Positions 9,801 to 20,911 of a stretch of 64,000 nucleotides of DNA are shown piece after piece; the first letter of the stretch is position 1; each line of letters starts with the position of its first letter. This stretch comes from Camillea tinctor (taxonomy: Eukaryota; Ascomycota; Sordariomycetes; Xylariales; Xylariaceae). The notes beneath the pieces were generated by a model. It did no database searches. It saw only the letters and a list, made by a program, of their open reading frames with translations, and was not told the DNA's origin. A program made the translations under genes and the position numbers. Location of the stretch: positions 372,001 to 436,000 of the forward strand of contig MU394062.1 of assembly GCA_022578605.1 (NCBI GenBank). Reading direction: 5' to 3'.

Positions 9801-11943
9801 ACTACTAGTAAGCCGAATATGACGGGATCGCGAGATTAATTTCTAATTATTTCGTTTTCTTCTCAGGGCGGAGTGAACGCGGCAGTCTCTGAAGGCAAAG
9901 ATCTTCCTCCTTCTTTTCTTCTCCCGCAAGGCCATGCACCGACATGCTAAACCCCCTCCCACTGACACATAGGTTACGTGGTCGTGCCGTAGGGGAACGG
10001 GCTCTGCCCATGGCTGGTGATATTACAAGGGATCTGCGTTTCCTCGATATTGAAAGGGGGATAATTATAGCCGCGGCAAGGGAAAAAGGAGGGAAACGCG
10101 CGAAGCTTTTTCATTGGCCAATTGCATGGAGCTGTGTGGTGGAGGCTGAATATATCATGCCTCGTTTAGGTAGGTAGAATGATTAATACCTCTCACCTTA
10201 TAGGACTATGTTTGGAATATATTGTGTGCCTAGGGCAGGGCTGAATAACTTAGGCTGCTTTATATACATATCTTCTCTCCCCCCACCCCATATGTATGTA
10301 TGTCTTGGCAGTCCTAGAACTGGTTTTGAGAAGCTTTCTAACGCCTAGTCATTGATAAGTTGGAGTTGAATCCCGGCGTAGCTCGGGAATGGTAGAGCCT
10401 GTTTCCTCCGTGGACCTAAGAATATTCTCTAAAGGTTTACGAAATACGAGTTGGTTCGAAGCAACGTTTCACTTTTATGCTGTAAAGATTGCCATGAGCA
10501 GAACCGGAACCAGTAACCATAGACATTGAAATTATTGTATATTCTTCCTACCCTTTTTGTAGTCTCGTAACGGTTTACCTATAGATACCCAAAGCCAATA
10601 TTTCTCGTAGTACATACTTTGCTGATTACGAAACCGCATATCTTATAAGGGCACAATATATAAAAAGTTTCACTGAAAATAATAAGATAAGTGAGGGATG
10701 AGTGCCTATAGTGTTGAAAATTCTGGGCTTTGGGACTTCTGGGGAGACCTTATAAAGTACCTAGAGCTTTATAGAAAATTAATAACAATCCAAGTTGCAC
10801 ATTACCAAAATGTTTTCTATTGTCTCTGTATAACATAGAAAGAAAGCTAAGATATTCGTACTTTTTCTCTTGATTTGGCCTACTATTCAGTACAGATCTA
10901 GTTTCGAGCCTCCATATAGATACTTATAAACCTAACATGGAAAAGTAGGATCATTTTCATTAGTCCTAGTCCTCAAACCTCCATTAGAGTTTACATTATC
11001 GAGTATCTGAACTTGATTAGGTGATATAAACAATGCCTAACTGGGGATTCATCATGGACTACACTAACTTAGGTAGAAAATATTTGGGAATTGATCTTGA
11101 GCAGTTAAGATTTGCAAATATAGATAAGAATGAAGGAAAAGCTGCTGAACTCATCAACCCCCTTGCTTGTGCCAGCTAAGAAACTATCGGTGTTGTCGGT
11201 TTAGACTATAAGCCACAAAGCTAGGCATTCGTGCGAGATCTTTCGTTTTCTAAATTTTTCTTTGACACTGTCTTTCCCGTCGGTGGCCCCTCGTCCTAAC
11301 CTTTCTTTTAGCTCAATATTTTTCTCTAATCATGTACCTAGAAAGCTTATGCTTAAACATTTGCGCCTTTAGAGAAATACGAGATATACTCCTATACGAT
11401 TCATAGTGACTGAATAAACTTATAACCTATTATCCTTATGCTCTACTCTAGTTGATGTGTTAGAAAATATACACTCTACAACACTTCTCATAGTAAATCT
11501 GTACCCATTCCCAATAGAGCCATGGCTTATGAAACCTGGATGGCCACTAGGCAGGGGACTAACATACCGATCAACCGGCAATCTAAGGTGGAGAGTGACC
11601 GGGCTTGTGCTGCGGGGAGAAAGATTCTAACTACTACATACAAAAAGCTGGCCAAGAGGAGGGGAGTAATACGATGCGGGGATGATAACGTAGCTATGTG
11701 CTTATATGTGCTATTTATTACATACTTGCCTACATGAGTTTGATGTAAGAGATAGGTAGCCTTCGGCATATAGTCTTGTGGTGGCGATTGAATGACTTCA
11801 TCGTATTATCTTTCCGTCCCCAAAAAGCAAAAACAAAATAGATTATCGTGAGGGGTTGTCAGTTGGCATCAAATACCACACCCCGAATCATCACTAAGTC
11901 GAATCCATACAAAACTACAAGCTTTTCGGGAATAGCCTTCAAT
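6825..11943. other. Long gene-free interval (5.1 kb)
   Basis: No gene could be supported. It holds a 12-C run (8875-8886), TATG/TAGG simple repeats (about 9103-9135), several purine or pyrimidine tracts (for example about 9150-9195 and 9535-9565) and AT-rich DNA from about 10200 to 11900. Overlapping short frames around 8430-9080 on both strands have no conserved features. The right end must hold the aldehyde dehydrogenase promoter. Confidence 0.5.
8875..8886 (+). repeat. C12 homopolymer
   Basis: Twelve consecutive C in the gene-free interval between the hypothetical gene and the aldehyde dehydrogenase. Confidence 0.9.
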
Positions 11944-14317
11944 ATGAGCGAAGCACAGGTACCTGCCAATGTGAGTCTGTGCACAATGAATAGGGGGAGA
12001 GGGGAGAGAACATAACCTGCTCAAATGAAGGATAACGAGAACTAACTGATGCTGACAGTTCAACCTTAAAAGCCCAGAGATATTCCAGGACAAGGCCTTC
12101 GTCAACGGGCAATGGGTTGAAGCCAAGTCAGGCAAAAGATTCGACATCATCGGTTTGTATCCACCTCTCTTCCCCTCCCGAACCAAGTCACCAGGTGTAC
12201 GAAGTGAGTTACTAAGAAGCCTCCCGGGAGAGCAGACCCAGGGAGCGGCAATGCATTCGCGAGCTGCCCAGACATGGCAGTCGAGGACGTCGACGGCGCC
12301 GTGGACGCGGCGACGGCGGCGTTCGAGGTGTACCGCAAGTACACGCCGCGGGCGCGGGCCGACCTCCTCGCCAAGTGGGACGCGCTGATCCGCGCGCACA
12401 AGGACGACCTGGCGGTGATCCTGGTGTACGAGACGGGCAAGCCGCTCGCCGAGGCGCACGGCGAGATCGAGTACGCGACCTCGTTCACGCGCTGGTTCGC
12501 CGGCGAGGCCGAGCGCGTGCACGGCTCCGTCTTCGCCGGCTCGCTGCCCGGCCGCAGGGTCATCACCATCAAGCAGCCGCTCGGCGTCACGGCCGCGCTC
12601 GTGCCGTGGAATTTCCCCATCGCGTGAGTTGCGTGTTGCACGGTTTTCTATTTACCCCGTTTCGACTTGATCTAGGTAACCTACATCGAGAGACAGGTAA
12701 AAGAATCAGGCAATAGATGCTTACTATAATGTGTGTATGTGTGTGGTTATGTAGGATGATCCTCCGTAAAGCCAGCGCCGCCCTGGCTGCGGGCTGCACC
12801 ATGGTCGCCAAGCCATCGCCCGAGACACCGCTGTCGGCGCTGACGCTGGCGTATCTGGCCGACAAGGCGGGCTTTCCCAAGGGCGTTTTCAACGTCTTGC
12901 CCACCACCCTAGCGAACACCCCGACCCTGAGCGAAGCGCTCTGCAAGCACCCGCTGGTCAAGAAAGTCAGCTTCACCGGCTCGGTATGTTTACCCCTATC
13001 CCCTTTATTCGGCTTGGTGCCCCGCCGTCTTGCTCTTAAATTGCTTCTCCGTATCAGTCGACTGATGATACTACCTTGCATAGACACGCGTAGGCCGCAT
13101 CCTCTCCGCGCATTGCGCCTCAAGCCTCAAGAAGCTCACCCTCGAGCTCGGGGGCAACTGCCCCTTCCTCGTGTTCGACGACGCGAACCTCGAGCAGGCC
13201 CGCGACGGCAAGCCTCCTTAACTCCCTACTCTTTTGTCCCACACAAACTAACCCCCAAAACCAAAAACAACAGCCTTGATGGCCCTCAAGTTCCGCCACG
13301 CAGGCCAGGCCTGCATCACCGCGAACCGGGTGTACGTGCAGCGCGGCGTATACGCGACCTTCAGCACGCTCCTGGCCGAGCGCGCGCGCACCCTCAAAGT
13401 AGGCCACGGCATGGAGGCGGGCACGACGATGGGCCCGCTGACGGTGCCGTCGGGGGTGGACAAGACGGCGGGCCAGGTCGAGGACGCGCGCGCGAACGGG
13501 GCCACGGTGCTGGTCGGCGGCGAACGGGTGCACTCCAGCGGGGGGTACTTCTGTAAGTAACTTGAGCAGTCCCCTACCTCCCCCTTTTTGGTGTATCTCG
13601 GGCGTCAAAATGGCTACATTTTGGTTCTTGAGACGTGGTGGCGAGAGTAAAGGGGTTAGTCAATGTGCTGATCACCGACTTCCAATGCTATAGTCGAGCC
13701 GACGATTATCACCGATGCGAAGCCCAATATGCGGGTTGCGTCCGAGGAGACGTTTGGCCCGCTGCTGGCGCTGTTCCCGTTTGATACGGAGGAGGAGGCG
13801 GTGAAGGCGGCGAATGATACAAGCGTGAGTTTTTATACTTAATCTTTCTATATACGCCTACATCTTTTCCTACTTACGTAGGCTACCTAATTATGGGATT
13901 TCTATGCTAATAAGTGGTCTGTCCGAACCAAATAGATGGGCCTCGCGTCGTACTGTTTCACCAAGAACGTCGACCGGATGTGGCGTATGCTGGAGAACCT
14001 AGAAGCTGGGATGATCGGGATGAACACAGGTTAGTAATTATTGACTTCCTCTCTCCTCTCCCCCCTTTTTTGCTCACCACCTCCACTTTTCTCCCCTTTT
14101 CTATTTCCCCTATTTTGAGTGCAGTTTGTCCGTAGAAGAGAAACCCAGTCAGATGTTAAACACGTATGCTTTCATTCTAGGGAACTCATCGGCGGCCGAG
14201 TCGCCCTTCGGCGGGATCAAAGACTCGGGTTTCGGGAAGGAGTCGGGCAAGGACATCGCTATCAACGAGTATCTCATCACGAAGACCGGGACGCTCACGC
14301 TGGAGGGACACTATTAA
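11944..14317 (+). CDS. NAD(P)-dependent aldehyde dehydrogenase, succinate-semialdehyde dehydrogenase-like
   Basis: Nine exons: 11944-11970, 12059-12152, 12236-12623, 12755-12983, 13084-13207, 13274-13552, 13694-13824, 13936-14029, 14181-14317. They encode 500 aa, the usual family length, with all phases agreeing. It oxidises an aldehyde to a carboxylic acid with NAD(P)+. Landmarks are PWNFP (Asn166), FTGSTRVG (cofactor loop), LELGG with general base Glu267, and the nucleophile Cys301 in [13 protein letters not shown], spaced 34 residues from Glu267 as in the family. [15 protein letters not shown] is the C-terminal signature. The N-terminal YVNG-like FVNGQWVEA and the overall pattern are closest to succinate-semialdehyde dehydrogenases (GABA shunt), but substrate is not certain. 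Intron 5 (13208-13273) is GC-AG. It converges with the aldolase gene downstream. Confidence 0.92.
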
Positions 14318-15633
14318 GCGTGAAGAATTGGGTAAGGGTCGGGAGGGGAAAGGGGGAGAGGTGGGACAGAGGGAAGGCTTTTCTATATCACAAACTCCCA
14401 AAAAAACACAATAGTCTTATTACCACGGGGTACAGGCTCAAGGCTGAAGTAACAAGATGAGCAAAATAAATAGGGGGATACCAGCAACACAAGTTTCAGG
14501 CTAGGGTTGAAAGATAACAGGACGAGGGTTATAACATGGAAAGGGGCTCAAGTCAGTCACATATTTCTCATCGCGGACAGTTACATGGCATATATCTAGT
14601 CACATCGTTACTGATCTACCAATTATGCTAACCTAAGTATTACATCCTCTCATAGTTACCCACCTACTACCAAAAAGCGGCGAGGAGTTCACAAATAAAA
14701 AAGTATCCATATAATCCATATGCAACAACAAAACAAAACATAACATACACCGCACTATCCAATTACCAAATTGATATGTAGAAACAAGCAACCCAAAAAA
14801 GGCCTAGATTCACCTAACCACCCCCCCTAAGTAAATCCCCATACCTCCAACTCCGCATCTCATGAACACCCATCTACGTCCCTACGATAAACTTACGTAC
14901 ATGACAAAGTCTAGTCCCCCTCTCCCCCCGGAAAAAGCGGCAATGTCCCATATCCAGAGCCGAGGTAACTATTATACACATACCTACCTCTATACGTGCT
15001 GAGAAATCCCCGGTATCACCAATACCTTCCTTACCCCCTCCTCTTAAAAAGGATAAATATATATATATATATATATACCTAGGTATTTATAAAGGATCAT
15101 AAAGAGTTTGAGGAAAAAAAGAAAATCTGCCGAAGTTGTAAAGTAATTATCGTGACCTATGTGCCTCGGGAATCCTTTTTTCTTTGCATGAGCAAGCACC
15201 GGTTTCCGCCTTGAAGTCGGCCAAGTTCGGAACTGTGCCATCGGGCTAGGCCATGTGGTCGACAGGGATGGTTACCAACTTCATCGATTAGGTTAGGATA
15301 CAATTTGATCTGTTTAGCCCCCTGTAGCTGTTACCACTATACCGTGAAGATTCGTGACGAAACAGCAGAAGGGAGCATTATGGTATGTATTTTCCCACAA
15401 TGTACAATAAATATCATTAGCACTATGCGACGGAATCGCATATTGGAAGTTTCATGGTTCATGGTATTTTATTTTCAGGTATTCTTCGATCGACACTGAC
15501 CGGAACTACCAAACTAAAACTGACTGAGGATACGCCCTCCCAATGCATCAATTGATTTGACTCTCTGATCAACTCCATCCAATTCCCTCAATCCATTTTA
15601 CATTTCTCCCGGAGTAATATTTTTTTTCTTTTT
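14318..15633. other. Intergenic between convergent genes
   Basis: This is the shared 3' flank of the aldehyde dehydrogenase (+) and the aldolase (-). It is A/C-rich with a (TA)n microsatellite at 15057-15077. No coding sequence was supported; both 3' UTRs and polyadenylation sites should lie here. Confidence 0.55.
15057..15077. repeat. (TA)n microsatellite
   Basis: About ten uninterrupted AT dinucleotides between the convergent aldehyde dehydrogenase and aldolase genes. Confidence 0.95.
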
Positions 15634-16888
15634 TTACAGCTTACCAGCGGTGTTGAAGTCCTGGAGGGCCTCGGCCACGCGCTTGGACATGGCCTTTTCA
15701 CCTTCTCTCACCCACACGCGGGGGTCGAAGAACTTCTTGTTGGGCTTGTCAGCACCATCGGGGTTTCCGACAGCGGTCATGAGGTAGTCCTTCTTGCCGA
15801 CCATGTAGTCTCGGATACCACTGCAGTAGGCGAACTGCATATCCGTGTCAACATTGACCTTGACGACACCGTACGAGATAGCATCGAGGTACTCCTGCTT
15901 GGAAGAACCAGAGCCGCCGTGGAAGACGAAAGTAACGGGCTTGTCGTTATCGGTCTTCAGCTGCTCCTTGACGTAGGCCTGGTGCTTGCCCAGCAGCTCG
16001 GGGTGCAGCTTGACGTTGCCAGGCTTGTACACACCGTGCACGTTTCCGAAACCGGCGGCAATGGAGAAGTAGGGAGAGATAGGAGAAAGGGTCTTGTAGA
16101 TAGTCCAAATGTCTTCGGGTTGAGTGTAGAGGCTTTGAAAATAGAGTTAGCAGTGAATTACACTCCAACCTAACCTTTTGCATGTAACGGGGGTTGGGGG
16201 TGGTAGGAGTAAGTAAATAAGAAGAATAGGGGAATTACCTGTTGTTGTCAACATCCTCGTTGTTCACACCGTCTTCCTCACCACCGGTAATACCGATTTC
16301 CTATCAAGGTGATCAGTAAATTGTAATTCCAATTCTAAGCTCATGGGCTCGTGAGAGGGAAATAATTACCATCTCTAGCCATTGCTTCATGGGAGCAGCG
16401 CGCTTGAGGTAAGCAGCGGTAGTGTTGATGTTCCACTCAACGGGCTCCTCGGACAAGTCAATCATGTGAGAGCTGAAAAGGGGCTCGCCGTGCTGCTTGA
16501 AGTAGGCCTCATCGGCATCCAGCATGCCGTCGAGCCAGGGGAGCAGCTTCTTAGCGCAGTGGTCGGTGTGCAGGACCACGGGGATGTTGTAAGCAGGAGC
16601 AATGGCGCGGATGTAGTGAGCACCGGCAATGGAGCCCTGAATGGAAGCATTCTGATCGGTGTTGGAAACACCCTTTCCGGCGAAGTAGGCAGCACCACCC
16701 TGGGACATCTGCAGGATTATGGGAGACTTGGCATCGCGGGCAGCCTCAAGAGCAGCAACGACGGTGGAGGAAGAAGTGACGTTGATGGCTGGGATGGCGT
16801 ACTGGTTCTCGCGGGCGTGGTTGAAGAGAGCGAGGACATCATCACCGACGATGACACCAGTCTTTCGGGAGAGTCTTGCAGTAGCCAT
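15634..16888 (-). CDS. fbaA: Fructose-bisphosphate aldolase, class II (zinc-dependent)
   Basis: Three exons on the minus strand (16888-16370, 16300-16239, 16132-15634) encode 359 aa, the normal length for fungal class II aldolase. It reversibly cleaves fructose 1,6-bisphosphate into dihydroxyacetone phosphate and glyceraldehyde 3-phosphate in cytosolic glycolysis and gluconeogenesis. The zinc and catalytic residues are in place: VLHTDHCAKK (Asp109, His110), GITGGEEDGV (acidic Glu181/Glu182), FGNVHGVYKPG (His226), VFHGGSGSS (His265) and the phosphate-binding NVDTDMQ. The start at 16888 (CAACATGGCT) is the only sensible ATG. Introns are GTAATT...TAG and GTAATT...AAG. The high-GC, C-ending codon use suggests strong expression. 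A pyrimidine-rich stretch on the coding strand lies upstream near 17380-17410. Confidence 0.97.
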
Positions 16889-19800
16889 GTTGAGCAAGAA
16901 TCAGGTGAGGGTTGAGGGTATTTTACGTTGCGAAGATGCTGTGAGAGATATTTAGAAACAATGAATTACCAGTTAGGGAGCAAGCCGATTCACTTGCAGG
17001 ACAGCGGGTATAGAGGAATAAAAGGGAGAGAAACACGGAATTCAGATAGAATAAAGATTGGTGTCGGGTATGTGTATGTGTTTGTGTTTTTATGGTGGGA
17101 TGAAGTGGGATAAGACGGGATGGATGGTGGGGTTGACAACCGGACCTCGTCACGATGCGGATTGATGGTGGAAATTATGACGATAACCAAAACAGCTTGG
17201 ATCAATAGGTACATAAGATAGATATAATACAAAAATAGATAAACACGACAAGCTATAGAAATGATGGGATATAGTACTTACCTTTAGATTGTAGGTTTAG
17301 CCTTTTCTTAAGGAACCCGTTTAGAGTATAAAAAGTATGATGGTGTTGGTGTTGAGGATAGAATTTGGTTTGGAGGGGGAAAAAGAAAAAAAAAGAAAAA
17401 AGAAAAGAAGAATTGTAGTTTAACGCGGGGCCCGATGATGTTTTGAGCACTTTCTCGTTGTCCGCAACCAAAAGCTAAAATAACCTACCTAGCAGTTACC
17501 TCATACTACTATTACTACTACTTGCTACTATGTATGTATGTATGTATGTACTACTTACTACCTTATGTACCTACACTATATACAACATAGTACAGGCAAG
17601 GTGGGGCAATCTTGTGTTCTATGTACATGAAACTTGGACTTGAACTTTGTAAAGTACTGGACCCGTACCCCTCCTTAGTGTTTTTGCGTGTACTACACAC
17701 GTAACTCGAGCTATGTACTGTGCCGGTACTTGCCCAGCTACCGTAAACCTCACCACTATGATGTAGTTGCATACTATGACCCCAAGCGCCATAACCCGAT
17801 AGCTCTTAGTAGAAGTTGTTTTCTTCCCCCCTACGTATCTATTTATATTTTCAGTTTTGAATTGTGTTTCCCGAAGTAACTTTCGTGTTAAATACAGGTA
17901 GTAAAACATCAAACGTTTCTTTTCTTCAAACAGGCAGCGGAGTAATGGAGGGGCAATCCATAACGCATAACCACATAACTTACATATATCGCCGGGTATC
18001 CACGAGATTATCTCGGTAGCTTCGCGGATGCATGCACAAGCACGTCTGGGCCTGGATTAGTACACTATTCCCTGATAAGAACATCGTCAAAACATTCTCA
18101 AGGTACAGATCTCGTACATACATAAGAGCTAACTACCTAGTCATACCCGACGTCACTTGGCTATTATATCCATATTTCTCCCATTCATCCCATTCCCCGA
18201 TCAGCACTTTTTTTTTTTTTACTTCTCTTCTTTTTATTTACTACGTCACCGTATTTTCTTGTATAATGGTTATTAACTAGGTGGTAGTATATATACACAT
18301 ATGATGCAGTAATCCACAAATCTCATCTGCCAACCGGAGCATTCTCCAACTCAACTAAATATGCATATTGATGTATTGAGGTTCCTATGCGGTAGTAGAT
18401 GAGCAGTATCCTATAATAATGGACGATGGTGATGTCCATGACGAAAAACACTTGTAAGTTACCCGCAATCTACCGATACGGTCAACCGGCAAAAGCGAAC
18501 TTCAGCAGTCCCACGATAAAAGAATAAAAGCGGAATCTCACGGAGAATTGATGTCACTCTTTTCGTTTCTTTTTCTTTTCCCTTTTCCCATTTCCCTCAC
18601 CTCCTTCACCGAATAGTAAATATTGTGGGTATGGATATTAGAAAAGAAAGAGAAGGAAAGAAAAAAAAAGATTCAAAACAGGGCCGACTCGAAAGTCCCT
18701 CTCTCCTTCAGTGGTCTTTCGATTGTTTAGCTAAGGAGTCTAACAGGTAGCTGTAACTCGTGGTCCACTAATAGCCCCGACTAAAACTAAAACTCATCGA
18801 ACCAACCACTCGATAGCAAGATGTAATAATACATATTCCCAAAATTGTTGTTCTTTTTCTTTTTTTTTCTTATGTTCTTCACTTTTACAGTATGTAAATG
18901 CCTATATAATATACAGTGTTGATATCATCTTTCCTCCACTCCCCCCACTTCACTATCCTCCCCTCTATCACTTTCTCTTACAGACGCAGTCAGCGAAATC
19001 CGAACTCAACAAAAGAGAAAAAAAAAGAAAAAAGTCATGCTAATTGATGAGATGATTATTGGTGGGGGAGGGGAAGAGGGGAGAAAGAATTGGTTTGCCC
19101 GCTGTCGTCAGGTCAAGCTTGGCAGCTAATCCTAGCCCCGGTGTTACGGCGGGGTGTCCGTCGACTTGAAATGAGTTTTTTTTTTTTTCTTGTCAAGTTT
19201 CGGCCCGTCCTTATCATCTCAGACTTAGAGCCTATAGACATCATTTATCGCTACAGATAGAGAAAAGGGACGTAACCTAGTCGAGCCACAAAAACCAGCC
19301 ACAAGATAGTTACCTTTACATGTAAGACGGGAAGTTTAAGTAGCCAGTGATATGGTATAATGTGGATATGGTATATTGGTTGTTGTAGGAGTGATGGTTA
19401 AAGCTAGGTTACTGGTACTGCATCGCTAACATTTATAGCACACCCCACTACCAGATACTTTTGTTAATACCATGCATATAAGTTATACCTCGAAATCTAC
19501 ATCAACTTGTTAAGTCAAGATTCACTCTCGCCCGTTTACACCTCTAATAGCACCCTTATTAGCTTACATAACTATACCCACCATGTATGTAGCCCCTAAT
19601 CCATATTCAACGCGGACATGTAAACGGTACCGTATCCTCCTCACCACCACATCACCCCGGCCTCTCTGCGGCTACATATCAAACTTCATGCCTACCACGT
19701 GATCCTCGTTCGATATCCCAGCTCGCCCAACTAGCCTAGTGCAAGGGGAAGGTGAGGTAATATGAACATATTAGACATCATCTTCATGTATGTAGGTTAG

Positions 19801-20911
19801 ATATGTAGTTAGGTTATACCCTAGCCCAACTAGGATATGCTATGCATGTGCAGGGCTGAAACAAGGCCTTTTTTCTTGCATTCTATGCCGCTGCTATTCG
19901 AGCTTGCTAGGCCCGGACGGAGATCCCATATATTCCGCAGTATCTTGTTATAACCTATGTATGACGATACCGTTCGATAACCAAGTATGAGAAACATATC
20001 ATGACCATTTCGTGAGTCTCCTGTACTCACCGCATCATTCCCCTCGTTATGATTTGTATATGTCTTTTTCATTTGATGATTTTTACCTTCCGCTTTCTTT
20101 TTAAAACTTTATGTGCTTGCTCCTTTCCGTATTCTACACGTGATGCATATGCTATCGTAACCGGTACCCAGTAAACCCATATGCTGAAAAAGAAAATGAA
20201 CATCATGCCCGCTTAGCCTCCCCCTCCCTCCGTGCTCCTAGATAGATCAAAGACTCCCTTTGTTTGACCAGGTTCTGCTTTCGTTGATCCATGATGTTGA
20301 AGAGTAGCACCGTCATACATACACACTCCACCAACATGTGTCAAGCCCCCCGGGTCCAGGATCGGTCTATTGGAAAAATCATCATCCTTTTGCTATGATA
20401 ATGTAAAGCCAGAAGCCAGAAATCTTGGGTATGGTATGTGGTTCGCAAGTGAAAATATGAGGTAGTAAAAGCCGGGATTCAAGGATGGAAGAATGCAGAG
20501 GAATGTTGCGCTGTTTTTATCTTTTATCTTTGTTTTTCTTTAGGCTGTATAATCATGGGCTCGTGCTGTGGATAGGTCGCCCGCAGTGGTACTCTTTGTG
20601 TCGTTCGAATTTCCCGTCATAATCCAAAGAGGAGGCTCGAATAAACGCCCTCTGCCCGGCCTTCCTTTCTTGTCTGGGATTCTTGGGTCACTACAGGGGC
20701 AGCTGCGTTCCTTGCCATCCTCGCATTTGTAGCTGCAGTCCGAAGCTTTACTATACTCCTCTTTGAGATGCCTAGAATTGTGGGAATCCAAAGAGCCCTC
20801 ATCACCAATTTTACAGCAACCGCCGAGTATGTCCGGTAGTCTCGAAAGCCGCGACTGCGTTCTAGATAACAGCAACTTGAACCAGCCAGCAGGCTCCGGA
20901 TCTTCAGCTTC
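16889..20911. other. Intergenic, 4 kb, aldolase promoter and gene-free DNA
   Basis: The left part is the aldolase 5' region. It carries a purine-rich run on the plus strand (about 17375-17411), which is CTTTTT-rich on the transcribed side, and a (TATG)n repeat at 17529-17550. The remainder to 20911 has T-runs, A/G-rich runs and no supportable gene. Short frames near 20540-21075 overlap the 3' part of the ubiquitin protease and are shadows. Confidence 0.5.
17529..17550. repeat. (TATG)n microsatellite
   Basis: Five tandem TATG units upstream of the aldolase gene, part of the TATG/TACC-type simple repeats found through the window. Confidence 0.9.

Noticed and set aside
10374..10398. tRNA-like 5' half (GGCGTAGCTCGGGAATGGTA then GAGC)
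   Set aside because: The D-arm pattern is good, but no matching 3' acceptor strand or proper T-arm follows; the nearby GTTCGAAG does not form a 5-bp stem. At most a tRNA fragment.
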